Of a stretch of DNA of 64,000 nucleotides, positions 34,486 through 49,690 are shown piece after piece. The notes beneath the pieces are model-generated. The model worked only from the letters and a program-made list of their open reading frames with translations. It searched no databases and was not told the DNA's origin. This DNA is from Diaporthe sp. PMI_573 (taxonomy: Eukaryota > Ascomycota > Sordariomycetes > Diaporthales > Diaporthaceae), in the NCBI GenBank assembly GCA_021399435.1, contig JAJTUP010000001.1, positions 1,798,001 to 1,862,000 on the forward strand. Reading direction: 5' to 3'. The first letter of the stretch is position 1. Every line of letters starts with the position of its first letter. The translations under genes were made by a program, and so were the position numbers.

Positions 34486-35728
34486 ATTCGCGCAATTAGG
34501 GCCTGTTGAGAACTGACCAAGACGCAGTGGTGGCGCCAGAGGTGGAAGAATCAGAATCGCAGCAGGGCCGCCTGAGGTCGGGTGCCCACATAAAAACCCA
34601 CTAATTGGTCTGTGGCCTCAGCTGTTTGCAATCCAGGCAGCAGTTGCCTTCTGGTGCCTCCAATAGTGACACCCTGCCAGGTTGGAGACCCAATTTTGAA
34701 GCCTGTTTATGATCTAATTTGTTCATTTACTGCGATGTTTTTCCGTGTGGGAGCCTAAACGGTCAGAGATTTAAGGTCCATACCCTACTATTAGGTACCA
34801 ATCCTTGGGACAGGTACGTACTTTAGGTCGGAAAGGGGCCTTGAGGTTCAATTGAGAACCTCCGCCTCCTTGCAGCGCTGTGGGCTAAGTGATGTACATT
34901 TGACCCACGATAACTGCTGCGGCTCTTTGAACCATTTTCGACAGATCACTGAGTCGGCCGCCCTCTTTAATGCTGCACATGGCTCACAGGGTAGCCATCA
35001 AGTTTGAAGTACATGTCTATTAATTTGCCTTAATCCCCATTCCTGTATACTCGAGTAATGGGATATGAACGTGAAAGTCTAATCCCCACAGAGTGAAAAT
35101 TCAAGGTGAATGATAGTGTCTACATCAGCAGCGGCCGAGGTCTTGTGGGGCCATACCTGATATCAAGCTGCCCGCAGCCTCAGTATTATGTCCTGTGGGA
35201 CCAGAGTGGAAATGCCATTGAAACTGGTCGAGCTTGGAGGGAGCAAGATCTATTTGCAACGTGGCAACGCCGATAAAAGGCGAGTTATATCGTAACAAGA
35301 CCCTGGCTTGTTTGTCCATCCCGGACATCGTTCATGGCAGTACATTCACGGCAAAGAAGGTGGGAAGAGAGTGCTCCCTTCACAAAAGAAAAAAAAAAGA
35401 CAACATAGGAATAGAGGAGAGACCCGAGATAGTAGGTTTCTTTCGAATTTGAGATTTCCGATCCAACCTTTCATATTCGTAGCACCTGACTTTGAAACAG
35501 AGGCAACATGGTCGCAGATGATGCTCAACAAGTTTCCGAGAGACATACATTGGTACCACCAAGCCTTTCAGATGACATCGTACTTTCGTAGGGCTGAGAG
35601 TAGAACATGCCTAGCCACAACACACGGTGGCTTCACGAGAAGCGCTTGTCTGGTTGACACTGGGGGAGGGATGCTGTCAGAAAGATTTACCCAAGAAAGC
35701 CTGGAATTGGGATCCTGATGCCCTGGAC
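34486..35728. other. Intergenic between F-box-like and copper transporter genes
   Basis: 1.2 kb, minus-strand genes on either side. Open frames such as 35308..35718 (plus) have no motif. An A-rich tract of about 10 nt is at 35390-35399. Nothing else noted. Confidence 0.5.
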
Positions 35729-36586
35729 TTACTCTTGCCCCATATACTCGTAGTGAAAGACGAAAGAGCCTAGGAATGCGCCGAGAAATATGCAGATGAT
35801 GATGTATCCGTTGTAGTACATGGCCAGCCTGATGATGGAGAGACATGTTAGCCATTGACTCATGTCCCATTCGCAAACTCTACGTGATCTCCAAATTTGA
35901 CGGACTGGGTCGCAGTCAACCATACAAAAATACGCCAAGTGAATGTGTCGGAAGGGGGGGGGTTCCAAGGGATAGCGTACAGCATAACGAAGTAGGCCAC
36001 AGCAAACTGGCACATGTGGAGCAAAGCGCGAACTGCCTGCTCAAGCACGGTAGGCCGGAAGCGACCAGACGGGATGGTGCCGACAGGCTGCACACTGAGG
36101 GCGTGGTTCTTGCTCTCTCCGCTGTCCGAGCCTCCCTGCTGCGCACGGCCAGCAGCGGCGGGAGCCCCTACGTTGTTGGTGGTAGAATGCTTACGGACGA
36201 GGAGGGCGTCGTACTCCTTTACCATCCTGCGCAACAGTTCAAGGAGCATGACAAGAAGAAGCACCCCAATGCACGACCCTGCAAACATGCCGCGGCTGGT
36301 GACGTGCCATGAGCTTGAGATGAAGCATGAGTCGACTGTGTTCCAATTCCAGAGCATCTGTGGGTCAGGTTCTGTTAGCGATCATACTTCTCCATGAGGC
36401 CGTCCTCAATTGGTAGAAGTGGAAGCGACGAGAGTGGTAGGTACGCACAGAGATCTTGCACGAGTTGCCTCCGCCCATGCTCATCGACATGGCGCTGGTG
36501 GTCGCTGCGGCGGCGGAAGACGCGGTGCCTGTAGCAGCCATATCCATGGCGGTGGAAGTGCCCATGTCCATGTTTGACATGTCCAT
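35729..36586 (-). CDS. Ctr-family copper transporter
   Basis: High-affinity copper (Cu+) uptake channel, 204 aa, acting as a trimer in plasma or vacuolar membrane. Exons 36586..36449, 36357..35981 and 35828..35729, with introns of 91 and 152 nt, agree in phase. The Met-rich N-terminus MDMSNMDMGTSTAMDM and SAMSMSMGGG binds copper. MLWNWNTVDSCFISSSWHV precedes helix 1. The second splice creates YFVML-LAMYYNGYII, giving the MxxxM selectivity motif in helix 2. Helix 3 carries GxxxG as GAFLGSF. The loop between helices 1 and 2 is about 75 residues. The C-terminus (HYEYMGQE) lacks a clear Cys-His motif. A nine-G run lies in intron 2. Confidence 0.93.
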
Positions 36587-39313
36587 CTTGGAGAATAAAG
36601 TCTTTGAGCAGGGCGCAGACGCTGGAATGCCCCCGGATTGGGAGGCTCGCAGTCAGGAATGTGCGTTTGCTGAACGGCAGACAGAGACGCAGATGCTGTG
36701 ACTAAGGAAAGGGACGTCAACACCAAGAACGTGACCCACAGCAGCAAAAACGAAGGTCAGGCAGATTATTATAAACAGCAAGACAGAACCCCCCCCCCCC
36801 AGACCAGATCCAGGTGAACGTCGAGGCTCACACCACCGGTGCGGCACGCGGCCCAAGCTCACTCACAACTCACCAATAGGCGCCTCATGCCATACTATTG
36901 GCTGGTTATCGGAAATGATGGGGACCCGTAAGATAACATAGGATGAGGGACCGGGGGTGGTCTGCGCAAGTTTGAGCACGTTTCCTGCAGTTCGTGTGCG
37001 ACTTTCACCTCCGCCAAGAGGCTCGGGTGGATTGACCGATGGTAGCGCAACAGACGACGCCTCGCAGGAACGATGCATGTGGGCTCTTTCGGGAGCGACT
37101 TGGGCGTCGGACACGAAAATGGAAACCTCCGGGACCAAGAGAATGAGACTCAGGAGATGTACTCGAACTCTGGCACACCCACTCGCGGGCCCCAAATCCA
37201 CACAAGCATTTGAGTACACACAGACGGAGGTCCGCTTACAAATTACCGAACGATGTTCAACTGTTCTGTAAGCTTGATCCTTTGGATCATGTGCGTCGGT
37301 ATCTGTGTTTATGTCCTCTAGGAGGTCCCGATTCAGGGTGCCAGTGACAGCCCCCCCCCCGGCCTACATCAAAACCACAGACTTGTGTGAGCTGTGTAGT
37401 AAGGTCATGTCATCTTTCAGATCAAAGACCAGCACTCAACATGTGGAAACCATACCTCCATCCCCTACCGCTTCCAGCTGTTACTCACGTAAATCGCGTG
37501 ACTTCTTGCGATAGCACTTTATACAAATTTCAACTCTTATTCTCACAAACGAGCAAATCCAATTGACTACAAAAACACCATGGGGCAGTCTCGATACTCA
37601 ACACTAAAGCCAAACAGGTGGATTTGCGTTTTGTGGAGTAGTTCTCTCACATTCAAGTGGGTTCCAATTGTCACGAACAGCGCCTACATACAATAGCCAT
37701 CTCATTTCCAGATATGGGCAGACAGTTCAGCGCCCAACACCATGTCATGAATTGTACTTTAAGTACATGGACTGGGGATAATTTCTCTTCCGCCCAGCTG
37801 CCTAATAAAGCAATACTGAACATTTCCAGTCGTATTTGCTAATAAACATCTGCTAAACTCCTCATCACACCCAGCGCTACGCATGTCATGTTGTGTTGGC
37901 ACTTGATGATTCACAGGAGGCATCGTTGTGAACAAAGACAATTAATGCCGTGCTAAGGGCTGATAGCAAAGGCTTATTATCATTTGACTATGCAAGCGTG
38001 CCAGTCATTCACGCCGTCAGACTGCCAGTGTTGTCCCTCCGTGTGTAATCCAGACATGTCCAGAGTAGTAATTGTAGTGTTCCTAGGTGAGCTTGTCATG
38101 GTGCTGTCAATTCAGAGGCTGACAACCTTCGCATCGAACACCCATAATCACGATCCTGTCGTCGAGTATATCCACATCCCCACAAGTTCCCCACATGCCA
38201 TTGGCATTTGGGCAGGTCCATGTTTTCGGATAGTGTCTGACATAATGGGTGCATAAACCACGGACGAAGACGATCTCTATCGTACACATTGTTGCTAAAA
38301 AGGAAAAAGAAAATGAGTAGTTAGCATTTGGTCTAAGCCAAGCTGGGATGGTTTTTTGGAATTAAGACAATACTGATTTGTGCTGGAATTGGGTGGTACC
38401 GACTGAGATAATGTTTTCTGTGTGTCCTGATTCGTCTGGTAGACTGGGCTCTTGAGGGTTGATTCGTTGTTGACAAAAGTCTCAAGCCCCTTTTGGCTGT
38501 CTTGTTCTCTTGTTTTGTCAAGAATGTACTGTTATGTGTTGCTCTTGGTTTCCCTTGCTGATGGGGAAGGAACGGAAAAACGGGGTCTCAGTTGAACGAA
38601 GTGCGCAATTTATAAAAGGTCAGGAGTATGAATCACCACCATCTCTTCAAGGACATGATTGAGACCAATTAGATGTTTCGACTAGACTGATCGTCTAAGA
38701 TTCTAGTGACAAGTACAAACTGCTGAATAGAGCAGCATGAACAGAACAAACAGAATGCTTCCGAGTTAAGCATGGAAGTGACTGAGACAGCACAAGAGTG
38801 TTTGTCCTTGATTCAAAGCAAAGGCCATCAGGAATAGTTGTAATTCACGTTTTCTAGTGACTGGAAAATTTAGGTTCATAATTTGTATCTAGTTGCCCAC
38901 TGTGGAACACTCAAACTACCTGGGAGCGGTGGACTTGGCAGTTTCCCATACCTCTTTGAATGAAGCAAAGCTGACCAACAGACTTCTCTATCTGAAATTG
39001 TAAGTTGAAAGCCCTTGGACTCAGCCAACCATCTAGACCGAACGTATGAAAGGTTGGTACGAAGCATCCCGTGGTAAGACACCTCGCACTTCTTGCACCT
39101 CGCACTTCTTGTTTCACCGCATGCGCCTGGTTCAGCCTAATGTTGCTCCGAATCTAAATATATGTGGGGGACGGTTGGAATGCTTGAATCAAAAGGAGCC
39201 ATGAGTACATCTCGTATGGTTTCAAGGCAGTCTGCGGTCGACCAGAGAGGCAAGGAATCGGTGGTAGCACATGCATCTGGATAATTCCCCTGACATGTAG
39301 CTCCCCCCCCCCC
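35954..39313. repeat. Four poly-C/poly-G tracts of 9-12 nt
   Basis: Runs of G at 35954-35962 and of C at 36789-36800, 37351-37360 and 39303-39313. They are single homopolymers in intron or intergenic DNA. Such runs are prone to sequencing error. Confidence 0.7.
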
Positions 39314-40213
39314 GTGGTCTACCAGTAGAACTGACTTCTATGTCTTCTCTAGTCAGGATCCAGTCTGATCTGCCCCAGGAGGCCCTTGACCATTGATTAA
39401 GGACGATCTCTCAACTTTTTGTCACGGTCGGATTCGAATAGGCTCTCTCCCGCATAGCCATGTGCATCTTTCCAGAAACACCCGGCCGTTTCTGGTACTG
39501 GTCAAGCAGTCCAGAGCCCTTGGCATCAGTCCATGTGACGCAGGTGATATATACATTTGTATCATCTTTGCACACGGCCTGAAAATGGAGAAGACAACTT
39601 TCTGTCAATTTCCCCTGCCCTCCAGACACCCTTGTGGAAGAATACGTGGCTTCCAGACTGGAAGTCCTGCTCTGGCTCGGTTATCGCAGCCCGAGCTTTT
39701 CCCAAGGCATTGGCTCAGGCATGTGACACAAAGGGTCACTCCACCAACACCGCCTTCAATGGGGCTATGGGGTAGCATCGGAAGTCAGGCAAACTAGCTT
39801 CACATTACCAAAGGCTATACTTTTGAATTATATCTCAATCTGACAAAGCCTCCATGGTCGATGAACTCTCCCTGAGGGGCGTGTCCGCCGTTGGGTCGGC
39901 TGCTACGGCGCGACTTCCGGGGCTGCATGTGGGTGGTGATTCAACCAAGAGCCCAGAAAGGCGATGTTCCGTGCTATCAGTGTCGCAGGAGGGCTAGGTA
40001 TCTTGGTCCCTGGACACTGGGAAGATAGCCCATAGTAACATTAAGAGGATTTCGCTAGTCGACATATTGACACATGGTTGGAATATTGGCATAATTGTCG
40101 ATATATGCAATTTGACTGGTCTAACGGGTATTTTATCTGTCTATCCATCTATCCATACCACCTGGGCTCGCCCCAAACGCCAACACTTTAGACAAGAAAT
40201 TGTCCACATGCCA
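36587..40213. other. Intergenic, 3.6 kb without supported gene
   Basis: Promoter of the copper transporter at the left end and 3' flank of the ABC transporter at the right. Open frames are all short and motif-free; 36863..37219 (minus, 118 codons) is the longest and unconvincing. Base composition is intermediate, with several homopolymer runs. Confidence 0.5.
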
Positions 40214-43200
40214 TCAGATTCTGATCCTCTTACCCAGGAACAGCCCGACATACGCTAACAGGCGGTACACTACACCAATGGCGATCAAGACCCCGATGTT
40301 CCGCCACGTCGAGTCCAGGCTGTAACCCATCGCCGTGGCAGCCATGTCCGTCTGGTACAGGTATCCGAACGGCCTGACAAGCTCGCCAAAGTACAACTCG
40401 CTGAGCCACACGCCAGGCGACATGCGCCAGAGCCAGACCATGTTCCACTTCGAGACCTGCGCGAGGGTCGGCGCGGCGCCGCAGAGGATGCCCACGATGA
40501 GGGAGGCCATGGTGGCCAGCAGGGGGGCGTCCTCCCGCTTCGCGACCATCGAGATGACGGCCGACATGCCGTAGACGCACCAGAAGTATCCCAGGTTGGC
40601 GAAGAACGCGATGCCCCAGGGGATGACGGGCTTGGCCAGGACAAGGGTGATGGCCGAGAAGTGGAAGCACGCGACCAGCATCCGCGGCAGCACGCACATC
40701 ACCTTGGCCACAAAGTACGCCAGCCGCGAGTGGCCGGCCTCGGCCTCGCGGCGGTGAAGCAGCATCTCCTCGCTGAAGACGCGGACTCCCGGCGCCGCGG
40801 AGATGAGCCCGATCGCGACGCCCATGAGCAGCGACAGCTGCGGGACCGACGTGAGGTCCACGGCGTTGGACAGCATCGCGAACTCGCCCACGTAGATGCC
40901 GCGGAAGAGAACCCCGTTCCGGCTGTTCTGCGCCAGGCCTAGCAGTGCCGCGGCCACGGACGCGAGCGCCATCTCGAACCAGAAGGACGTCTTGTCGCGC
41001 CACTGCTGAACCATCGCCCGCCGCAGGCACAGCCACGTCTGCTTGATCCGCGGCGCCCCGCGCTTCCTCAGCGCCTCGAGCATTGCCGGGTCGCGGAGCG
41101 ACTGGTGTTGGTCTATTGGGAGGCTGCTCCTACTCAGGCTCATCAGCGACGACGGCGTGACTGATCGCCGGCGGCCGTGGGATGACGACAATGTGCTCAC
41201 GACGGAAGCGTGGCGCTCTTTCATCAGGGCGTGTTGTCGGGACCCGGTCCAGTTGGATATCAGCCAGTCCTTGCTGATGTCGCCCTTGACTTTGTAGGAA
41301 CGCCCATTCCCCGTGATGATGTCGGTGACGACATCGCCCGAGTTTGCATGTGGCGGGAAGGTGAAGCCACAGTTCTCAAAGTACGGCTGGACATAGTCCT
41401 CGGGACCTTCGTAGATGATCTGGCCGTTGGCGAGCAGGATGAGCTGGTCTAGCATCTCAAAGATCTCCATGCGTGGCTGATGGATGATCACAATCACTGA
41501 TATGCCGATTCGGGCAATGGCTTTGAGGGTGCGCATGATGGAGGATGCGGCAGTTGCGTCGAGGCCGGATGTCGGCTCGTCTAGGAATATCGCCATGGGG
41601 GCCGCTGCCAGCTCCATCCCGATGCTCACACGCTTCCGCTGGCCCCCACTGATCAGTGGCTTTCCGACAGTTCCAACTCTGGAATCGCGAATGTGCGATA
41701 GCTCGAGGCAGTCGATAACGCTGTGGACGTGGGCGCGAATATCCTTGTCTTCCCAAGTGCGTGGGAGACGCACGCGGGCGCTATGCAGGATGTTCTCGTA
41801 GACAGTAAGTTCTGCCAGGACGATGTCATCCTGTGGTACAAATCCCACCTGCTTCCTGAATCTTTTCATCTTATTTGGGGTATCATTCACCATCACAACA
41901 CCCCCAGTGTTGGTGGTCTTACCCATGAGCACATTCACAAACGTCGACTTACCGGCCCCCGAACCGCCCATGACGGCAGTCAGAGAGCCCCTGTCGATGG
42001 ATCCCGTGACGTTTTGCAGGATGGGTCTTGTCACCCCCTTGGGCTGGAAGCTCAGGTCGGCGTACTGGAACGACAGGCCCAGACGGGCGGCGTCGGTGGC
42101 CTTTTGCATCGACTGCACGAAAGACCTGAGCTCAGGGGACAAGTCCGTCATGTCCTGAATCCGTTGGCCTTGCTCCATCGCTAGAGCAGCCTCGAAGCCG
42201 GTCAGTGCCCGCCGGGGCGTACCAGGCTCCGAGACGGGTGAAGACTCCGTATCCCATGGCGCATTGTCGTCCACGCGGACGCTCTTATACGCCGTGGCTC
42301 GATCGGTCATTATTCTCCGCAGGCCGGGGCGCGGCGCGCTGCTTCCGGCCGTGGCGAGGTGGTCGTTCGAGTTCTTCTTGACGCGCTTTCGAAGTCTGAG
42401 AAGGAGCATCCCGATGATCAAGCACACGTCGAAGATGATTAATATCGCGAGCGGGATGTAGAAGCGCTGGGACAAGGAGCCAGCCGGACAGGAGCTCCCG
42501 ACGGCACATGGGGTTGGCTGTGCCGTACCCGGGGGACAGTAATGCCCAGCCGGGCACTTCAACTTCTCCATGCCACCTCTGGGGCAATAGAACCCGCCTT
42601 GGCAAATGACCGGCTCGAACGGCCCCATGCCGGTGTTTTCATGCCCGATCTGACAGGTCATACCTGCGGCTCTTGCCATTTGGCACACGTCAGGAGGTGG
42701 GCAGTATTGTGGCAGTGAGTTGACTGTATTGTTCCGACCTGAACGCGGGCTCGTCAGTTTTGTCATTCATCAAAAAGCAATGGGCGTTTTACGCACATAA
42801 AAAACCCTCATTGCAACCGTCCTGCTGCCACTTCTCGAGGCCCATTATCTGCAATGGTACAGCATACGGGCCTCTATAACAGGGTGCGGCATCGACCATG
42901 GGCTCGTTGTTTGCCCGCTGATTGACAGCCCGGTAAAATGTCTCGGAAAATCTTGTATGATTCAAGCCGGTACAAGCGGAATCGTAGGGGCTCAGGCTTG
43001 AGTCGTCACTCGTGACGAGATCGTCCCGCTCGGCGTCGAAGACCAATGGCGCGCTGAGGTCGGGCCCATTGGACGCCTCCCATATTGGACCAAGGTTCTC
43101 ATCCTCTTCACCGGAGATGACTGCGCTACGTGTCGGTCTGAACCATTTTCCGCCTGTGTATACGTCTATGCCATTTGTCTGGTTTCCTATGCACTCCCAT

Positions 43201-43542
43201 GCCGCGGCATTGCTGTCTGAAACAGGCGTTTTCCTGTAGGCACAGAGACAGGCTTGTGTATCGAGGAAGGCTGGGCCGGTGAGAGAGCCCTGGGGAAGAA
43301 AAGGATCTTGTGGGATATCTGCCAGCGCGAATGTGAAGTCGTCTGGAGTCGTGGATGCCGCTGGGATGTCCATGACTGGTCCGAAGGAGGAGCTGAAGGA
43401 TGCTGTAGAGGAGAGCCAGGTATTCCACAGCCAGAAGTACACCGTGATCGTATGTCCTCGCCTCGGATCCGGAAGGCCTGTTTCCTTGCCTTGGTGATTG
43501 CAGCGTGCTCAATGCCAGAAAAAGCTGACCAAAATGGCCCAT
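40214..43542 (-). CDS. ABCG-type ABC transporter with Cys-rich extracellular N-terminus
   Basis: Half-size ABC transporter of the G subfamily, resembling yeast Adp1 and plant ABCG24/28. Proposed exons are 43542..43443, 43402..42797 and 42738..40214 (introns 40 and 58 nt), about 1076 aa. The first exon is the weakest part. The N-terminal region is extracellular or lumenal and Cys-rich (CPPPDVC, CPRGGMEKLKCPAGHYCPPG), followed by a first helix (FYIPLAILIIFDVCLIIGML). The nucleotide-binding domain has Walker A GGSGAGKST, signature ISGGQRKRVSIG and Walker B MAIFLDEPTSGLD with HQPRMEIF as the H-loop. The membrane domain of about six helices occupies the last 270 residues. Substrate is unknown; sterol or lipid export is usual for the subfamily. 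Confidence 0.88.
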
Positions 43543-46341
<2,799 letters not shown>

Positions 46342-46614
46342 CCTGATGGATGGACTTCCCGTATAACATGCCTCCGAGGTCTGAGAGTACCCTACATTCA
46401 ACACAGCCCTCAACAGAGGTATTAGATCAGATAGAGCACTGGTAATTGATTAATAGGTGAACTACAATCATCACATTGCAGCGGGTCCAAGTAGACCGCA
46501 TTGCCCAGATTCTTAAGTATGTAAAAGGATTTCTCATCTAACTACTGCCTTTGGTTTGGTAACTCTCGAAGTCACTCATGATTCTGTTATCCTTTCATAA
46601 TCACCATTCACGGT

Positions 46615-48394
46615 TTACTTTCTCCCCCAGCCCTTTTGATCGGAGGCCGCAGACTCACCCAGCAGCTGGCCAACGGATCCGACACGTGTGGTTGCATCAC
46701 TGGCGAAGCTCGAAGGTTGCCTGTCACTCGTGCACGTCGTCGTGGTGTAGGCGGACTGCATCGTCGAGCCGTACCAGCTCTTGTCGCCGGGGCCTGGGAC
46801 GGGAGTGCCGACAGCAGTCCCCGACTCGAGCGACTCGTCCCCAAACGCACGGGGTGGTCTCCAGTACAGCCTTGCTGGCCTCTCCATCGAAGCGTTCGGG
46901 CGAGCGCGGCGCTTGAGCCTCCGCATGACCTCACGGAATAGCTGTCGCGCGTGCGGCATGCAGGCCACTGACACACCCACACAGACCTCTATGCAGGACC
47001 AGATGACGGTTTCCAGTACATCATCTGTTGAGATTGGAGCACTTAGTACGTCCTGCCCGTAAAATTTGGGAGTGGAGGGAGTGCTCGTACTGGTAATGTT
47101 CTCGGATGTCGCGAATGTTGACATGTTGTGGACTCGGATTGCGCCAACAATAGTAAGGAATATACCAACACTGAACATGGCGAAAATTCCGAGCTTCTTG
47201 TGCAGCGGGTGGTTCAACTTATACAGCTGCGTAAATGGCAGAATGATCATCCACACATCTAGCACGATGTGCAGTCCCCCGTGGCCCAGACCCAGATTGT
47301 TCAGGTCGACAACGACGCCGCGTGGCTTCTTGTCCTTCCAACCTTCCCAGATCAGCCAGGTGGGTTGTCTCTGAACGAGACTAATAATGAAGGCGACGAC
47401 GGCCACTAAGAGGTCAAGGGCGAGCGTGCACCAGACCACCTTCCTGAATTTTTCATCAGGGAAGATTCTGAGGAAGAAAGCCAGGATCGATGCTTTTACG
47501 ATCGATATAATGAGAATATAGTGCTCCTGGACGGCTAAGAGAAGCTGTTGTATGTCAGAAAGGCTTTCGGCCTCTATGTGGCCCCTGAAAGAGTGGGCTC
47601 AGATGACGGACCTTGCAAAATTCGGTGATCTGGTAGTCGTGGAGCACCCAGATTTCCGACCCAAGCCCTTGTGGAATCACTGAATGATATTCGTTAGCCA
47701 GCCACTTGGCTGTTGAGCTCATCTTTGACGACGCTTACTGAGTTGTATGAGAACTATGAAGGGGATCATCAATATCTGTACCAGAGTCAGTTTTCTTTCT
47801 TGGCGTAGCTATTGCAAAGCTGCATAGAGATGACATCGCAGACGTACAAACGCGATTGCCAACCAAGTATCATCAGGACCCCACTTAGTGAATTTCATAT
47901 ACTTGACGACCATCCGTATGATGAAGAAGACAGTGGCGAGGGCAAACATGGCCAGGGTAACCACGCGAACCTGGTGGCGGTTATCCTCCGACGGCAGCCC
48001 ACATTCTGTTCTCGTGAAGTTGAGAAACGCTCAAGATAACGTCAGCACCTATTGATGAAGAGTGGAACTTCATCTGCCTTGATGATTACTCACATAAAGA
48101 TTCGATCACGGTGCAATCCTGCATTACGCAGCTGGCGACAAGCTGGCCGTAAGCCTTATCGACACAAAGCTCCGTTTGAGTCTTGTTGGCGAATGCTGGC
48201 AGCTGCGAAGCCTGGGCTAAGCATATAGTCTACGCTCATGGTCAGCATACCTGACTGCGAACTCGGTTGCCTCAATCCCCTTCATGGGGCCAGCCAAATT
48301 TACTGACACCGCATTCTGGAGGCACTTGTGCCACAGTGAGCCCCAACAGACATGACCCACTGAGGGTGAAGAGGAGCCCGGAGATCAACATCAT
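46615..48394 (-). CDS. PTH11-type GPCR-like membrane protein with reduced CFEM domain
   Basis: Fungal rhodopsin-like/PTH11 receptor, about 473 aa. Six exons agree in phase: 48394..48308, 48211..48094, 48029..47848, 47775..47739, 47679..47612 and 47544..46615. A signal peptide (MMLISGLLFTLSGSCLLGL) precedes a short Cys region (C28, C45, C57, C62, C78), ending in CVMQDCTVIESL, which matches the tail of CFEM domains. Helices follow: QVRVVTLAMFALATVFFIIR, then WGPDDTWLAIAF, GLGSEIWVLHDYQITEF, SIVKASILAFFLRIFP and the other family blocks up to a Ser/Thr-rich cytoplasmic tail of about 100 residues. In other fungi such proteins sense surface cues or host signals. The CFEM has only five of eight cysteines. 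Confidence 0.85.
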
Positions 48395-49386
48395 GAGATT
48401 CGCATCGGTGAGTGAGGGTACTGAGTGCAAAGGTAAGGTCTGGGCACGTACAGGTTCTTATTTCAAAGACCGAATGCGAAGTCTCGGGCCGGCGCTGTCC
48501 AGGCCTGGGATCTGCAAGACGCAGACGGTCAAGCGTCGAGCGATAATTAGGTAGTGCAAATTAACATGTCTACATGTGTATGCAATGGTCTAGTTCGGCA
48601 AAAGGCGGTGCTAGCAACAGGAATTTCTTGACCAACCACTTCACAGGTCCTTAGCGGATGATCTGCACAGGGCAACAGAGCTTAGGTAGAGGATGTTGCC
48701 CATGCCTTGGAATGCTCAGGCACTCGAACTCACCCTGCAAACGAGAATTTGACCATTTGGATGAATTCAGGGGGCAGGATGAGAGCGAAAATGCTAAGAC
48801 CGTTCGGCAATTACCATGAGTCAGCCGACTAGTCTTCTCCCATCGCGATGCACCGATCTTCAGATTAGGCCGGGCGATGACTTCAGCAAGATGGTGTAAC
48901 ATCAAAGAAAATGAAGTCGTCACCGGATTCTTCCGTCTCAGAGAATGTACTAGTTTCCTTTGTTGCTATGATGTCTAGGAATGATCGGCGGTTAAGGTCC
49001 TACTCATCCCATGCCTGCCGTGCTAACGGAGCTCAGACCCATGTGATAGCCGCAGTGGCGCGGTAGCTGGGCGGCCACAGATGGCCAAGCGATCTCGTAA
49101 TACCACGACATGCCAGAAGGTACAGGATGAGACTGATCTGAAAATAAAAGGATCAAACTCTTCAGACGGAGTCTTTAAATTGGAACAAAGGACTGAGCTC
49201 TGTAAAGATGTCCAGAAGATTATCCCACTACGGCCAGAATTAATCCCCGTGCAAGGTCTTGTGGTGACTAGATCTAAAGGTTGGTCCAGTTATCACAGCA
49301 TCTTAATTGTCTCAACCGTTGACAGATCCTATAGGCCTCCAGTACAAGAATGTTTAAGCAGCAAGGTAAAGTGGGTTGGATACTAA

Positions 49387-49690
49387 CAACTTAGAGATCT
49401 GTTGTGAGTATCTCGAGGACGTGTAAAGTCATAACCTTTGAAAGTTTGGTGCAGTGGGTCAGTCACGGAGCAATGGCAACCAACAAATTAGGGTAAGTTA
49501 GAGGTCGACTGCAAGTGGGATGTGACGTTTGGAATGGGGAGGGATATTGTTATGGGTGGATGTAGCCTGAGTGGGTCAGACGCTGAACAATGTTTAACCA
49601 GCTGGGTGCGCGCAGTCGGGTGGAAAGAAGGGAAGATTCTACCGGACGATTAGGGCAAGTTAGAGATCTGCTGCAGGAGGGATGAGTAAA
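49387..49690. repeat. Degenerate direct duplication, spacing about 160 nt
   Basis: The string ATTAGGGTAAGTTAGAGG at 49488 recurs as ATTAGGGCAAGTTAGAGA at 49649, each followed by a CTGCA-G-GGGATG-like tail. A weaker third form, ACTTAGAGATCTGTTG, is near 49389. Each is preceded by a GTGGGTCAG motif. Confidence 0.55.

Noticed and set aside
36863..37219. 118-codon minus-strand frame upstream of the copper transporter
   Set aside because: Lies in the transporter's promoter, lacks family features and overlaps an open antisense frame.
37550..37560. GAGCAAA, resembling a Mac1 copper-response element upstream of the Ctr gene
   Set aside because: About 970 nt from the start codon and single; such a 7-mer is expected by chance.
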